Assembly (NCBI GenBank): GCA_945897725.1
Contig: CAMDFR010000006.1
Location: 1-64,000, forward strand
Source of the DNA: Chitinophaga pinensis
Lineage (GTDB): Bacteria > Bacteroidota > Bacteroidia > Chitinophagales > CAMDFR01
Reading direction: 5' to 3'
Length of the DNA: 64,000 nt
Part shown: one piece after another, positions 17,468 to 27,595 of the stretch
Layout of the letters: every line of letters begins with the position of its first letter
Numbering within the stretch: the stretch's first letter is position 1
Notes under the pieces: model-generated
What the model was told of the DNA's origin: nothing
Seen by the model: only the letters and a program-made list of their open reading frames with translations
The model's database searches: none
Made by a program: the position numbers and the translations under genes

Positions 17468-18913
17468 TTATGATAATTTTTCGTTTAATAATTTAGTTGT
17501 TATTTTAGGATCTGATTTTCCGCCACTCTTCTTCATCACCTCGCCCACGAATAATCCCATTAATCCTTTCTTACCACTTTTATATTCAAGTACTTTTTCT
17601 GGATATTCTTGTAAGACTAGGTCGATATACTTTTCAATTTCATCGCTATTGGAACTTTGAACCAAATTCAATTCCTCCGCCAATTGCATGGCTGACTTAT
17701 CCATATTAGCTAGTAGAGCAGGCAATAATTTATTGGAAGCTACTGAGAAATTAGTAATTCCCTTTTCAATTAAAACAATCAATTCAGCAATTTTATCTGC
17801 CTTCAATGGGAAGCTTTCAAAAGCAATTGCATGCTCATTCACATAAGACTTTATAGGTCCTATAATCCAATTCGCAGCAGCTTTATAATCACTTGTATGT
17901 GCAATAATTTGTGCAAAGTAATCAGAAACATACTTATCCTCGGTTAGTATTGAGGCATCATATTCACTTAAACCAAATTCAATATGAAACTTATGTTTTA
18001 GCTCGTTAGGTAAAGCAGGCATTTCACTCCTTATCTTTTCAATCAATGCTTCACTAACGATCACAGGTAATAAATCTGGTTCTGGAAAATACCTGTAATC
18101 ATGCGCCATCTCCTTGCTTCTCATGGAAGAAGTGGTTCCGGTAACAGCATCAAAATTTCTTGTCTCCATCAGAATCTTTTCGCCTTTTTCGACGGCATCA
18201 ACTTGTCGACTAAATTCATATTCGATTGCCCGTTTTACATTTCGAATGGAGTTCATATTTTTTACCTCAACGCGTTGATTTAAAACGTCAGCACCCTTTA
18301 AACGTATAGAAATATTGGCATCACAGCGCAAACTACCTTCCTCCATATTTCCATCACAGATATCCAGATAACGAACCAGTTTACGTATCTCTGTGAGATA
18401 AGCATAAGCCTCATCACTACTTCGTAAATCAGGTTTAGAAACGATTTCAATCAATGGAACGCCTGCACGATTTAAATCTACTAATGTAAAAAATGGATCA
18501 ATATCATGAATACTTTTCCCAGCATCCTCTTCTAAATGTATTCTTTCGAGTCGAATCGTTTTTCTTCCCTCTGGCATTTGTATCACTACAAACCCATCAC
18601 TACAAATAGGAGTGTCGAACTGAGTGATTTGATAACCTTTCGGTAGATCGGCATAAAAATAATTCTTCCTACTGAACTCATTGTATTCTCTAATATCGCA
18701 ATCTAAGGCCAATCCAATCTTAACAGCTAACTCAATAGATTTCTTATTCAATGTTGGAAGTGCACCAGGCATACCCAAGGTAACAGGACTTAATAAGGAA
18801 TTAGGTGAGGCACCAAATTCATTGGCATCTGAACTATAGGCCTTACTTTTGGTCAATAACTGAGCATGCACCTCTAACCCAACCACTACTTCATATTTGT
18901 CGTAAACACTCAT
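17468..18913 (-). CDS. gatB: Aspartyl/glutamyl-tRNA amidotransferase subunit B
   Basis: 481 residues from ATG 18913 (MSVYDKYEVVVGLEVHAQL). GatB of the GatCAB complex phosphorylates and transamidates mischarged Glu-tRNA(Gln) or Asp-tRNA(Asn). Diagnostic motifs: GLEVHAQL, GMPGALPTLN, FSRKNYFYADLPKGYQ, EEGSLRCDANIS and VEVKNMNSIRNV. The C-terminal tail (about 330-480) is the GatB/YqeY helical domain that contacts tRNA. GatA and GatC are not in the window. It lies downstream of alaS on the same strand. Confidence 0.96.
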   Translation of the reverse strand: MSVYDKYEVVVGLEVHAQLLTKSKAYSSDANEFGASPNSLLSPVTLGMPGALPTLNKKSIELAVKIGLALDCDIREYNEFSRKNYFYADLPKGYQITQFDTPICSDGFVVIQMPEGRKTIRLERIHLEEDAGKSIHDIDPFFTLVDLNRAGVPLIEIVSKPDLRSSDEAYAYLTEIRKLVRYLDICDGNMEEGSLRCDANISIRLKGADVLNQRVEVKNMNSIRNVKRAIEYEFSRQVDAVEKGEKILMETRNFDAVTGTTSSMRSKEMAHDYRYFPEPDLLPVIVSEALIEKIRSEMPALPNELKHKFHIEFGLSEYDASILTEDKYVSDYFAQIIAHTSDYKAAANWIIGPIKSYVNEHAIAFESFPLKADKIAELIVLIEKGITNFSVASNKLLPALLANMDKSAMQLAEELNLVQSSNSDEIEKYIDLVLQEYPEKVLEYKSGKKGLMGLFVGEVMKKSGGKSDPKITTKLLNEKLS

Positions 18914-19009
18914 CAAGAAAATCTGCTTAAAAGTTTAAGATATAAAAATACAATATTTGAAAATAAGAATTGATGAATTATGATTTTTTAAGGGATTGCC
19001 TCTATCAGC

Positions 19010-21625
19010 TTATAGAATCAATGATTTCACTCTTACCAGGGCATCTTGTATCCCGTTTACATTAGTACCTCCAGCGGTTGCATAAAAGGCTTGTCCTCCT
19101 CCTCCCCCCTTGATAAGGCCAGAAATTTCTTTGATTAAATGGGTGGCACTATAACCCTTTTCCTCCACCAATTTTTCGTTTACAACAATAGAAACCATGG
19201 CTTTTTCATTGATGACTGTTCCAAGTATCATCACTAAATTTGGTACTTCATTTTTCAATTGAAAACAAAGATTTTTAATTTGCTCTCCATTATTCAAATC
19301 AATCATTTCACCAATAAAATGAACGCCATTGATTGACTCCATCTTACTCAATAACGTCGACTTAATCAACTGAGATTTTTCTATATCAATGATCTCGATT
19401 TGTTTCTTCAATTTCAGATTTTCTTCCTTCATGGTGAGGAGACTAGACTTCAAATCTTTTGCATTACCAAGCATTTCGCCCAACTCACCAAGCAGTACTT
19501 CTTGACTATTGAAATAGCTAAGCACATGATTAGCAGTAATGGCTTCAATTCTTCTGATACCTGCTGCCACACTACTTTCAGCGATTATTTTGAACGAACC
19601 TATCTCACCTGTCGCCTGAACGTGTGTGCCACCGCACAATTCAACAGAGCTTCCAAATTGGATCACTCTTACATGATCTCCATATTTCTCACCAAACAAA
19701 GCCATCGCGCCTAAATTCTTTGCTTCAGAGATGGGTGTATTTCTTCTTTCGAGTAAGGAAAAATTTTGTTGAATATGATTATTCACAATTTGTTCAATGC
19801 TGCTGAGTTCCTCTTTTGTAATCTTTTGAAAATGGGAAAAATCAAATCTAAGATATTCGCTATTCACCAAAGATCCTCTTTGTTCAACATGCGTACCTAA
19901 AACAGTTCGCAATGCCTCATGCAATAAGTGTGTAGCAGAATGATTTCTTTGAGTATCTTTTCTTTTAGTAACATCAACATTAGCGACAAATACAGATGAC
20001 ATGTTTTCTGGAAGCTTATCTACATAATGAATGATTAATTCATTTTCCTTTTTGGTGTCTTTGATAAAAACTTTTTCATTGGCACTTTCTATAGAACCGC
20101 TATCACCAACCTGACCACCACCTTCGGCATAAAAAGGTGTTTTATCAAATACAAGATGAAATAATTCGCGTTCTTTAAAGCTCACTTTTCTGTACTTTGT
20201 GATGCGTATTTCTGCCGATAGCAAATCATATCCAACAAATTCTGTCAAATTGTTTGGCAGTAATTCAATCCAATCACCTTGATCCATTTCAGCCGCTTTT
20301 CGACTCCTTTCTTTTTGTTTCGTCAATTCCTCTTCAAATCCCTTTTCATCAATCTGTATGCTTTTTTCTGAAGCCATCAACCTGGTTAAATCTATTGGGA
20401 AACCATAAGTATCATATAATTCAAATGCCTGCACACCAGTGATTAAATTATTTTTAATATCTCCTTCCTCTTCCAATGCATTAAATTTTTTGATGCCAGT
20501 TCCTAAAGTTCTTAAAAAGGAATGCTCCTCTTCGTACACTACTTTGCTTACAAACGTGAGTTGCGTTTTCAACTCAGGAAATACGCCATCAAATTGTTCT
20601 ACTAAAGTTGGAATCAGTTTATAAATAAAGGGTTGGTCTTGATTTAAATAGGTGTACCCATAACGTACAGCCCTTCTTAAAATACGTCTGATGACATATC
20701 CTGCTCCATTATTTGAAGGCAATTGACCATCAGCAATACTGAAACAAATCGCTCGGAGATGGTCTACAATTACTCTGCAGGCAATATCCGTTTTCTCATC
20801 TTTGCCATAGGTATAATGATTCTGTGTGCATAGAACCGTGATTAGATCTAGAAATATATCTGTATCATAATTCGATTGCTTGTTTAGAATACATCTTACC
20901 AACCTTTCAAAGCCCATTCCTGTGTCTACATGTCTTTCTGGTAAGGCTTCTAATGAGTTATCTTTTTTTCTATTGTACTGAATAAAAACATTGTTCCATA
21001 TTTCTATTACTTGAGGATGGTCATGATTGACCAAGGTGCTACCATCAACTAATTTTCTTTCTTCATCACTTCTTAAATCAACATGTATTTCTGTGCAGGG
21101 GCCGCATGGACCTGTGTCGCCCATTTCCCAAAAATTATCTTTCTTATTAAACTCTAGAATTCTGTTTTTATCAATCCATTTCGTCCACATTTCTAAGGCT
21201 TCTTCGTCCTTAGGTAATCCTTCCGCAGCATCGCCTTCAAAGATGGTCACATACAAACGAGATTTATCCAATTTATATACCTCTGTCAATAATTCCCAAC
21301 TCCAAGCAATAGCTTCTTCTTTGAAATAATCGCCAAAACTCCAGTTACCGAGCATTTCAAACATCGTGTGATGATAAGTATCTATGCCTACCTCTTCAAG
21401 GTCATTGTGTTTTCCAGAAACACGCAGGCATTTTTGAGTGTCTGCAATCCTGGTAAATTCAGGTTTTTTATTGCCCAAAAAATAATCTTTGAACTGATTC
21501 ATGCCCGCATTTGTAAAAAGTAAAGTGGGGTCATCTTTTACTACAATGGGGGCCGAAGCAACAATTTTATGTCCTTTGGATGCAAAAAAATCTAAAAACT
21601 GTTTTCTTATCTCTCTCGATGTCAT
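19010..21625 (-). CDS. alaS: Alanyl-tRNA synthetase
   Basis: 871 residues, the full length for AlaRS. The class II catalytic domain begins REIRKQFLDFFASKGH and contains PTLLFTNAGMNQFKDYFLG. The editing domain has the zinc-type motif NHSATHLLHEALR and ELCGGTHVQATG. The C-terminal DHHA1 region ends in LIKGGGGGQAFYATAGG. All domains are present and no motif is lost. Divergent from the M23 peptidase gene, with a TACTTTTG box upstream. Confidence 0.98.
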   Translation of the reverse strand: MTSREIRKQFLDFFASKGHKIVASAPIVVKDDPTLLFTNAGMNQFKDYFLGNKKPEFTRIADTQKCLRVSGKHNDLEEVGIDTYHHTMFEMLGNWSFGDYFKEEAIAWSWELLTEVYKLDKSRLYVTIFEGDAAEGLPKDEEALEMWTKWIDKNRILEFNKKDNFWEMGDTGPCGPCTEIHVDLRSDEERKLVDGSTLVNHDHPQVIEIWNNVFIQYNRKKDNSLEALPERHVDTGMGFERLVRCILNKQSNYDTDIFLDLITVLCTQNHYTYGKDEKTDIACRVIVDHLRAICFSIADGQLPSNNGAGYVIRRILRRAVRYGYTYLNQDQPFIYKLIPTLVEQFDGVFPELKTQLTFVSKVVYEEEHSFLRTLGTGIKKFNALEEEGDIKNNLITGVQAFELYDTYGFPIDLTRLMASEKSIQIDEKGFEEELTKQKERSRKAAEMDQGDWIELLPNNLTEFVGYDLLSAEIRITKYRKVSFKERELFHLVFDKTPFYAEGGGQVGDSGSIESANEKVFIKDTKKENELIIHYVDKLPENMSSVFVANVDVTKRKDTQRNHSATHLLHEALRTVLGTHVEQRGSLVNSEYLRFDFSHFQKITKEELSSIEQIVNNHIQQNFSLLERRNTPISEAKNLGAMALFGEKYGDHVRVIQFGSSVELCGGTHVQATGEIGSFKIIAESSVAAGIRRIEAITANHVLSYFNSQEVLLGELGEMLGNAKDLKSSLLTMKEENLKLKKQIEIIDIEKSQLIKSTLLSKMESINGVHFIGEMIDLNNGEQIKNLCFQLKNEVPNLVMILGTVINEKAMVSIVVNEKLVEEKGYSATHLIKEISGLIKGGGGGQAFYATAGGTNVNGIQDALVRVKSLIL

Positions 21626-21699
21626 ATGTTTGCGTAGAAATATTGTGACTAATGAATGAATGTTCTATTTTTGTTCATCCTCCTCTTTAAAAAGGTGGT

Positions 21700-21707
21700 C
21701 AAAAGTA
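21700..21707 (-). promoter_or_regulatory. Candidate -7 box (alaS)
   Basis: On the minus strand TACTTTTG, a perfect TAnnTTTG, gives a leader of roughly 70 nt. The leader also contains AGGAGG about 45 nt upstream of the ATG, too far to be its ribosome site. Confidence 0.5.
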
Positions 21708-21825
21708 CAAAAAAGTATTTAACATTAAGGTGTTTTGAATGAACATTTAGCTCTGCCAAGAATCTAACTCAGAGATAAACCACTACTTGTCGCATTCATA
21801 TAAAAGCATCTAGCAATTGCAAAAA

Positions 21826-22797
21826 ATGGCTAAACAAAAGTATTATTATAATATTTCTTCACTCAGATATGAAAAGGTAAAAGTATCTTGGACTAGAAGA
21901 TTGATGACTGTTTTTACCATCATCTGCACTTCTTTGGTATTTGCAGTGGCCATTGTCTACCTGATTCAGAAATTTATCCCTTCTGCTAATGAAAAAAGAT
22001 TGCAGAATGAATTGGCTAAAATGGAAGAACAGTACGATTATTCCTTGAAAGACCTCAACAGAATGCATTTGGTACTTGAATCACTCAGAAAAAGAGATAT
22101 CAATATTTACAGAGTGCTGTATGAAAGTGAACCCTTACCAGATGAGGTGTGGCAAGCTGGATATGGAGGCTCTGAAAGATATAAAGAACTAGAAGGTTTT
22201 AGCAATAGTGACTTAATGAAAGATTTAAATGCGAAAATCGATAAATTGAAGAATCAACTTGTACTTCAATCAAAATCCTATGACACTATTGCTAAACTTG
22301 CCAGAAATAAAGAGGATATGCTGGCATCTATTCCTGCCATTCAACCTGTGTCAAATGCTGATTTAACAAGGATTGCTTCGGGATTTGGTATGCGAATAGA
22401 CCCCATTTATAGAACACCCAGAATGCATACAGGACTTGATTTTACCGCTCCTATCGGAACAGACATTCACGTCACAGGTAAAGGAATAGTAGTAGAAGTG
22501 GAGTACAATAGTGCTGGCTATGGCAATCATGTGATTGTTGATCATGGATTTGGTTACCAAAGCCATTATGCACACATGTCAAGATTCAATTGCAAGGTTG
22601 GAGAAAAAGTAAATCGAGGAGATTTGATTGGCTTCGTGGGTAGCACAGGAAAGAGCACAGGACCGCATTTGCACTATGAGATTATTTATAATGGAGAAAA
22701 AATTGATCCCGTTCACTTTTTCTTTAATGACTTAACGAACGATCAATATTTAAAAATACTGGATGTAGCAGAAAATGCTGCTAAAACACTCGATTAG
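21826..22797 (+). CDS. M23 (LytM) endopeptidase, membrane anchored
   Basis: 323 residues from the ATG at 21826 (MAKQKYYYNI). One membrane helix at about residues 26-48, then a coiled-coil (NEKRLQNELAKMEEQYDYSL). The C-terminal LytM/M23 domain has zinc ligands in MHTGLDF and the HxH of GPHLHYE, with YAHM in between, so it should be catalytically competent against peptidoglycan cross-links. The layout resembles the DipM/NlpD-like or MepM type. alaS on one side and the MerR gene on the other is a common arrangement in Bacteroidota. Confidence 0.9.
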   Translation: MAKQKYYYNISSLRYEKVKVSWTRRLMTVFTIICTSLVFAVAIVYLIQKFIPSANEKRLQNELAKMEEQYDYSLKDLNRMHLVLESLRKRDINIYRVLYESEPLPDEVWQAGYGGSERYKELEGFSNSDLMKDLNAKIDKLKNQLVLQSKSYDTIAKLARNKEDMLASIPAIQPVSNADLTRIASGFGMRIDPIYRTPRMHTGLDFTAPIGTDIHVTGKGIVVEVEYNSAGYGNHVIVDHGFGYQSHYAHMSRFNCKVGEKVNRGDLIGFVGSTGKSTGPHLHYEIIYNGEKIDPVHFFFNDLTNDQYLKILDVAENAAKTLD

Positions 22798-22834
22798 TCC
22801 TTTGTTTCAAAGTACAACCCTATAATAATGAACA

Positions 22835-23170
22835 ATGGCTTTTAAAGAATTTGAATTAAAAAAAATATATTTTTCAATTGGTGAAGTGGCAGAAATGTTT
22901 CAGGTCAATACTTCCTTGATTCGATTCTGGGAAACTGAATTCGATATTTTACAACCCAAAAAAAAGGCTACTGGTGCTAGAAGATATACAGCAGATGACA
23001 TAGACAATTTAAAGCTGATTTATCATTTAGTAAAAGAAAAAGGCTTTACACTTGATGGTGCTAAAACGAAGATCAAAGAAGAAAAAGATGACATTATTAA
23101 AAGGCAAAAAATGATTGTAACGCTAGACAAACTAAAATCTTTTCTAGAAAATCTAAAAGAAAATATGTAA
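22835..23170 (+). CDS. MerR family transcriptional regulator
   Basis: 111 residues. The winged helix-turn-helix typical of MerR is visible: YFSIGEVAEMFQVNTSLIRFWETEF, followed by ARRYTADDIDNLKLIYHLVKEKGFTL. A short C-terminal dimerisation helix follows. There is no ligand-binding domain and no cysteine cluster, so the effector is unknown. It starts 37 bp after the M23 gene and is probably cotranscribed. Confidence 0.88.
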   Translation: MAFKEFELKKIYFSIGEVAEMFQVNTSLIRFWETEFDILQPKKKATGARRYTADDIDNLKLIYHLVKEKGFTLDGAKTKIKEEKDDIIKRQKMIVTLDKLKSFLENLKENM

Positions 23171-23218
23171 TGCATTCTTAAAAATTCAAGTAAGATTTGA
23201 TTTTAGGAATATTAATGA

Positions 23219-23226
23219 ATATCTTT
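23219..23226 (+). promoter_or_regulatory. Candidate -7 box (23243 gene)
   Basis: TATCTTTA, one mismatch to TAnnTTTG, 16 bp before the ATG. Confidence 0.4.
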
Positions 23227-23242
23227 ATTAAAAAATAAGAAC

Positions 23243-23563
23243 ATGAAAACATTAATCATCGCTTTTTTAAGCTTTAGCTCTTTGCTTCTGATGAATACCA
23301 ACAATGCAGAAGCCCGAACGAACTATAATATGGTGAGCGGTAACGAGGTTCAATGCAAGATTATCAATGATCTCGGTCATGATTTCACCTATATGAATGG
23401 TGCTGCTTCATTTACTATTCTAAAAGATGGTGGTGCTGGCCTTAGTTTTCCTATTGGAACCATTTTAACCACCACAAATAGCAAGGGCAAAGTGGTTACT
23501 TTCGTAAAGATATCGACAGAGATGAATGGTAAATCAATACAATTATCGACCTTGATAAAATAA
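23243..23563 (+). CDS. Small secreted protein of unknown function
   Basis: 106 residues with a clear signal peptide (MKTLIIAFLSFSSLLLMNT, likely cut near AEA|RTN). The mature ~82 residues are strand-rich (VQCKIINDLGHDFTYMN, ISTEMNGKSIQLSTLIK) and contain one cysteine. I do not recognise the family. It has its own promoter-like box and terminator, so it is probably a real monocistronic gene. Confidence 0.65.
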   Translation: MKTLIIAFLSFSSLLLMNTNNAEARTNYNMVSGNEVQCKIINDLGHDFTYMNGAASFTILKDGGAGLSFPIGTILTTTNSKGKVVTFVKISTEMNGKSIQLSTLIK

Positions 23564-23585
23564 ATTTCTCTACTACCTAACTTAA

Positions 23586-23619
23586 ATGCCCGGAAATACT
23601 CATTTCGGGCATTTTTTTT
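23586..23619 (+). terminator. Intrinsic terminator
   Basis: ATGCCCGgAAAT - actc - ATTTCGGGCAT with one bulged G, followed by eight T. It terminates the 23243 gene and runs up to the stop of the convergent YraN gene. Confidence 0.85.
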
Positions 23620-23974
23620 ATCCCCAAAAAGCATCTTGTACATGTTCGATAGTACCGGTCTCATTTTCAAAAAGGATAAATAGGATATCAAAACGAGGCT
23701 CTAGGGTCATTTCATTTTGTTCCATAAAGTTCGCTGCTGCCTCTTTTAGCAGTTCTTGTTTCTTTTCACCGACCGTATCGTGAGCCGATTGGTAGTATTT
23801 ACTACTTCTGGTTTTTACTTCCACAAATACTAAATCTGTTTGGTTGCGACAAATAATATCTACCTCGGCTTTTTTGAACCTATAATTTTGAGCTAAAATA
23901 GTGAAGCCATGCTGCTGAAGATATTTCAATGCAAGACTTTCTCCTAACTTACCCAAGTCGTTATGTGTGGCCAT
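23618..23974 (-). CDS. YraN/UPF0102 nuclease-like protein
   Basis: 118 residues, the normal size for UPF0102. The family motifs GKLGESLALKYLQQHGF, AEVDIICRN and VFVEVKTRSS are present, which together form the PD-(D/E)xK nuclease-like core (E..D..ExK). The cellular role is unproven; a DNA-processing role is the usual suggestion. Divergent from the PGI/PMI gene by 49 bp. Confidence 0.88.
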   Translation of the reverse strand: MATHNDLGKLGESLALKYLQQHGFTILAQNYRFKKAEVDIICRNQTDLVFVEVKTRSSKYYQSAHDTVGEKKQELLKEAAANFMEQNEMTLEPRFDILFILFENETGTIEHVQDAFWG

Positions 23975-24023
23975 AATGAATAATTAACATCAAAAATCTT
24001 AAAATTTTTCGTAAAATTGCATC

Positions 24024-25007
24024 ATGTTTCAACTTATTAAAAATTTTGACAAGGAATTAACACATGCTATTGAGATAGCAAAAGGCTCAGCCATTTCAGC
24101 ACCAAAAGCTCCAATACACAATATTGTGGTTTCTGGGATGGGAGGTTCAGGAATCGGTGGTAGTTTCATTCATAACCTTGTAGCGTCAGAACTTAGAGTA
24201 CCTTATATAGTAAACAAAGGCTATTTTTTGCCTAAGTATGTAAATGAACATAGCTTGGTAATCATTTGCTCTTATTCTGGAAATACCGAAGAATCAGTAA
24301 ACGCCATTTCGGAAGCACAGGAGGCAAATGCTCAAATCGTGGTCATCACTTCTGGTGGTCAATTATTAAGCATGTCTCAAGAACTTCAAATCGAACATGT
24401 CATTATTCCAGATGGCCGGCCACCGCGTGCTTCTATGGGGTACTCAATGGTTCAAATTCTTTCTGTCCTCATCAAAAAAGCACTTGTTTCAGATACTGCA
24501 CTAAATGAAATGTCGAATGCTATTGAATTTATTCAATCTGAGCAAGAAACGATTATTTTGGAGTCCATGCACTTAGCAGCACAAATAGGTAAAAAATTTC
24601 CAATTATCTATTGCGAAGAAAACATTGAATCCGTTGCTGTTAGATGGAAACAGCAATTTAATGAAAATGCGAAAATGCTCTGCTTACACAATATTTATCC
24701 AGAGTTAAATCACAATGAATTAGTAGGATGGAGAGAAAAAAATGAAGACATCGCATTATTGATTCTTAAAACTGGCGAAGAATATAAAAGAAACCAGTAT
24801 AGAATGCAATTGAACTTGCCAATATTCAAAGCAATAACTCCTACCTTACATGAAATTATTGCGAAAGGAAATAACAAGACCGAAAAACTTTTATACCTCA
24901 TTCATTTCGGCGATTGGTTATCTTATCATTTGGCAGAAATCAGAGGATATGATGCAATGGAGATAGATGTGCTCATACAACTTAAAAATGACCTTGCCAC
25001 GATGTAA
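24024..25007 (+). CDS. Bifunctional phosphoglucose/phosphomannose isomerase
   Basis: 327-residue SIS-domain enzyme of the archaeal-type PGI/PMI family, which interconverts glucose-6-P or mannose-6-P and fructose-6-P. The first SIS domain has SGMGGSGIGGSFIHNL and the sugar-phosphate loop ICSYSGNTEESV; PRASMGYSM is the conserved segment before the second SIS domain. The second half has the catalytic-type motif LNHNELVGW. This family is known in Bacteroidota alongside or instead of canonical PGI. Confidence 0.85.
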   Translation: MFQLIKNFDKELTHAIEIAKGSAISAPKAPIHNIVVSGMGGSGIGGSFIHNLVASELRVPYIVNKGYFLPKYVNEHSLVIICSYSGNTEESVNAISEAQEANAQIVVITSGGQLLSMSQELQIEHVIIPDGRPPRASMGYSMVQILSVLIKKALVSDTALNEMSNAIEFIQSEQETIILESMHLAAQIGKKFPIIYCEENIESVAVRWKQQFNENAKMLCLHNIYPELNHNELVGWREKNEDIALLILKTGEEYKRNQYRMQLNLPIFKAITPTLHEIIAKGNNKTEKLLYLIHFGDWLSYHLAEIRGYDAMEIDVLIQLKNDLATM

Positions 25008-25081
25008 TGACATTGAGTTGATTTCTTAGAAATCATACATAGATCAGCTGCACTTTTGCAATTCTCAAATCAGTAAATAAA

Positions 25082-26140
25082 ATGATAGAAAACGAAGAAG
25101 ACTACGAGTTACCCGTAGTGCCTGAAGAGGATGATGAAGACCTTATAGATAAACATGAATTTATAGTCGATAAAGGCCAAGAACCTTATCGTATTGATAA
25201 ATTTATGACTGATAGAATTGAACGAATTTCTCGTACTAAACTACAAGCTGCAGCAAATGCTGGAACGCTCACGGTCAATGATAAAATAGTAAAGTCTAAT
25301 TATAAAATTCGACCTGGTGATAAAATCAGCTTAATCATTACAAAGCCTGTTGGCTATGTAAAAATGGAGCCTGAAAATATTCCATTAAAAATATTATACG
25401 AAGATGAGGATGTTGTAGTCATTGACAAACAAGCTGGACTAGTCGTTCATCCTGGAGTAGGCAATTTTTCGGGAACGCTTGTCAATGCTTTGATGTACCA
25501 TTTTAAATCTTTACCAAACAACGGGGACGAAACACGTCCTGGATTGGTACATCGATTGGATAAAAATACCTCTGGCGTAATGGTGATCGCAAAAAATGAA
25601 TTTGCGATGAGCCATTTGGCTAAACAATTTTTTGAAAGAACGATTGATAGAAACTATGTTGCCTTGGTATGGGGCGACTTTGATGAAGAAAAAGGAGTGG
25701 TAGACGTAAATATTGGTAGAAGCCACAGACAACGTCAACAACAAGAGGTTTTCCCGAATGGTGATGAAGGAAAACATGCCGTGACACATTACGAGGTGCT
25801 AGAACGATTTGGATACTCAAGCTTGGTGAGATGTAAGCTCGAAACGGGTAGAACGCATCAGATTCGTGTGCATATGAAATATATTGGGCATACTGTTTTT
25901 AGTGATGAGCGATATGGTGGGGATAAAATTTTGACCGGTACTATCTATAGCAAATACAAACAGTTTGTAGATAATTGCTTTTCTATTTGCAGAAGACAAG
26001 CTTTACATGCGCGCTCTTTAGGGTTCACACATCCACAAACGGGTAAAAGACTTTCCTTCGAAACTCCGATGCCAACAGATATGGAGGACGTCGTAGAAAA
26101 ATGGAGAAAATATGCAAAATTATTAGAAATACAGAAGTAA
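25082..26140 (+). CDS. RluA-family pseudouridine synthase
   Basis: 352 residues. An N-terminal S4 RNA-binding domain (FMTDRIERISRTKLQAAANAG) precedes the catalytic domain with the active-site motif RPGLVHRLDKNTSGVMV, in which Asp is the nucleophile. ETGRTHQIRVHMKYIGH is the second family signature. It is closest to RluD-type enzymes that modify 23S rRNA, but the exact site is not readable. The acidic N-terminus (about 30 residues) is an extension. It converges with the sugar permease gene, 15 bp apart. Confidence 0.92.
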   Translation: MIENEEDYELPVVPEEDDEDLIDKHEFIVDKGQEPYRIDKFMTDRIERISRTKLQAAANAGTLTVNDKIVKSNYKIRPGDKISLIITKPVGYVKMEPENIPLKILYEDEDVVVIDKQAGLVVHPGVGNFSGTLVNALMYHFKSLPNNGDETRPGLVHRLDKNTSGVMVIAKNEFAMSHLAKQFFERTIDRNYVALVWGDFDEEKGVVDVNIGRSHRQRQQQEVFPNGDEGKHAVTHYEVLERFGYSSLVRCKLETGRTHQIRVHMKYIGHTVFSDERYGGDKILTGTIYSKYKQFVDNCFSICRRQALHARSLGFTHPQTGKRLSFETPMPTDMEDVVEKWRKYAKLLEIQK

Positions 26141-26155
26141 GGAGAGAACGCTTTT

Positions 26156-27415
26156 TTATGCTTGCTTAAGCATGCCTTTCGCCTTCCAACCATACCATAA
26201 AATAAATAGATAGCAAGGAATCATTAGTAGATAAGCCATTTGTTTGTCCTGCAATAATTCTCCAAATTTGCCATAGAGCGGAGGTAAAATAGCGCCTCCA
26301 ACAATGCCCATAATCAAAAGTGCTGAGCCAATTTTTGTAAATTTACCAAGACCATTGATCGCTAAAGGCCATACGGCAGGCCAAATCAAGGCATTGGATA
26401 AACCTAATAACGCAAAGCATGCAACGGCCATATTTCCAGTAGTGAAACAAGCTAGACTAACAAACAAGATGCTTAGAATACAACTCAAACGTAAGGCGGT
26501 GGATTGATTGAGATACTTTGGGATGGCAAAAATACCAATCACATAGCCGACTAATAATGCATAACCTGTATAAGTAGCAAAGGTTTTAGCCACTTCCAAG
26601 GAAAAACCTAAATGTTCTCCAAAAGCGGTGAAGGTATCGTAGCTAATCACTTCCACACCTACATACAAAAAGATGGCTACGACTCCAAAAATCAAATTTG
26701 GAAATTGAAAAACAGAAGTTTGTGATGTCGGTTGCACAGCTTCTTCAGTACTTGACGCCTCTTCACTAATTTCTGGTAAATGAATAAAGTAGATGATTGA
26801 TCCTAGCAATGCCAAGCATATAGCAATGATGATGTAAGGCAATACTACCCTTTGCGAAAGCAAATCTAACTCCGCCGCTTTGGCAATAGGATCTAAGGTC
26901 AGTAGCCTTGCCTTTACGCCGTCTACATCTTTTAAAGCAATAGAACCTAAAATAAAAATAGCAGCTATACCAGCCACCTTATTGCAGATACCCATGATGC
27001 TTATTCTTTTGGCTGCACTTTCGATAGGACCAAGAATGGTGACATAAGGATTGGAAGCTGTTTGCAATAAAGCCAAGCCAGTTCCAATGATGAAAAGTCC
27101 AATCAGAAATAAAGAGAAGGTCCTACTATAGGCCGCTGGAATAAATAGTAAAGCACCTATGGACATGGTAAATAAGCCAATCGACATTCCGACTTTAAAG
27201 CCCGTTTTTCTCAAGATCATAGAGGAAGGAATGGCCATAAAAAAATAGGCAGAAAAGAAAGCACTCGCCACAAAAAAAGATTGAGTATCAGTAAGTTGAC
27301 ATGCTATCTTTAAATAGGTAATTAAAGTATTATTAGCCCAGGTGATAAACCCGAAAACAAAAAATAAAGCACCAAGAATAAGAATGGCAAATCGTTGATT
27401 TGATTGTTGTGTCAT
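26156..27415 (-). CDS. FHS-family sugar MFS transporter (FucP/GluP-like)
   Basis: 419 residues from the ATG at 27415 (MTQQSNQRFAILI). The track ORF starts 348 bp earlier, but that extension runs through a structured repeat (27596-27691) and looks nothing like a transporter. The mature start FVFGFITWANNTLITYLK is the signature of fucose/glucose/galactose:H+ symporters, and GLALLQTASNPYVTILGP is the second family motif. About 12 membrane helices. Sugar specificity is not readable. Confidence 0.88.
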   Translation of the reverse strand: MTQQSNQRFAILILGALFFVFGFITWANNTLITYLKIACQLTDTQSFFVASAFFSAYFFMAIPSSMILRKTGFKVGMSIGLFTMSIGALLFIPAAYSRTFSLFLIGLFIIGTGLALLQTASNPYVTILGPIESAAKRISIMGICNKVAGIAAIFILGSIALKDVDGVKARLLTLDPIAKAAELDLLSQRVVLPYIIIAICLALLGSIIYFIHLPEISEEASSTEEAVQPTSQTSVFQFPNLIFGVVAIFLYVGVEVISYDTFTAFGEHLGFSLEVAKTFATYTGYALLVGYVIGIFAIPKYLNQSTALRLSCILSILFVSLACFTTGNMAVACFALLGLSNALIWPAVWPLAINGLGKFTKIGSALLIMGIVGGAILPPLYGKFGELLQDKQMAYLLMIPCYLFILWYGWKAKGMLKQA

Positions 27416-27595
27416 TGTAGCGAGTTTAGATGATTGTTGGATGCAAGTTATTGAAAGTGTGCCTGAATGTAAAACAGGTTTGTTCACATGAAGGATGTGG
27501 AATTCCATAAGGATAGATGAACGCTGTAAGATTAAAAAATAAAGCAAGCTGAAAATAATAGCATTAGAAGTTGTATGTATGCATGATAGCAAAGA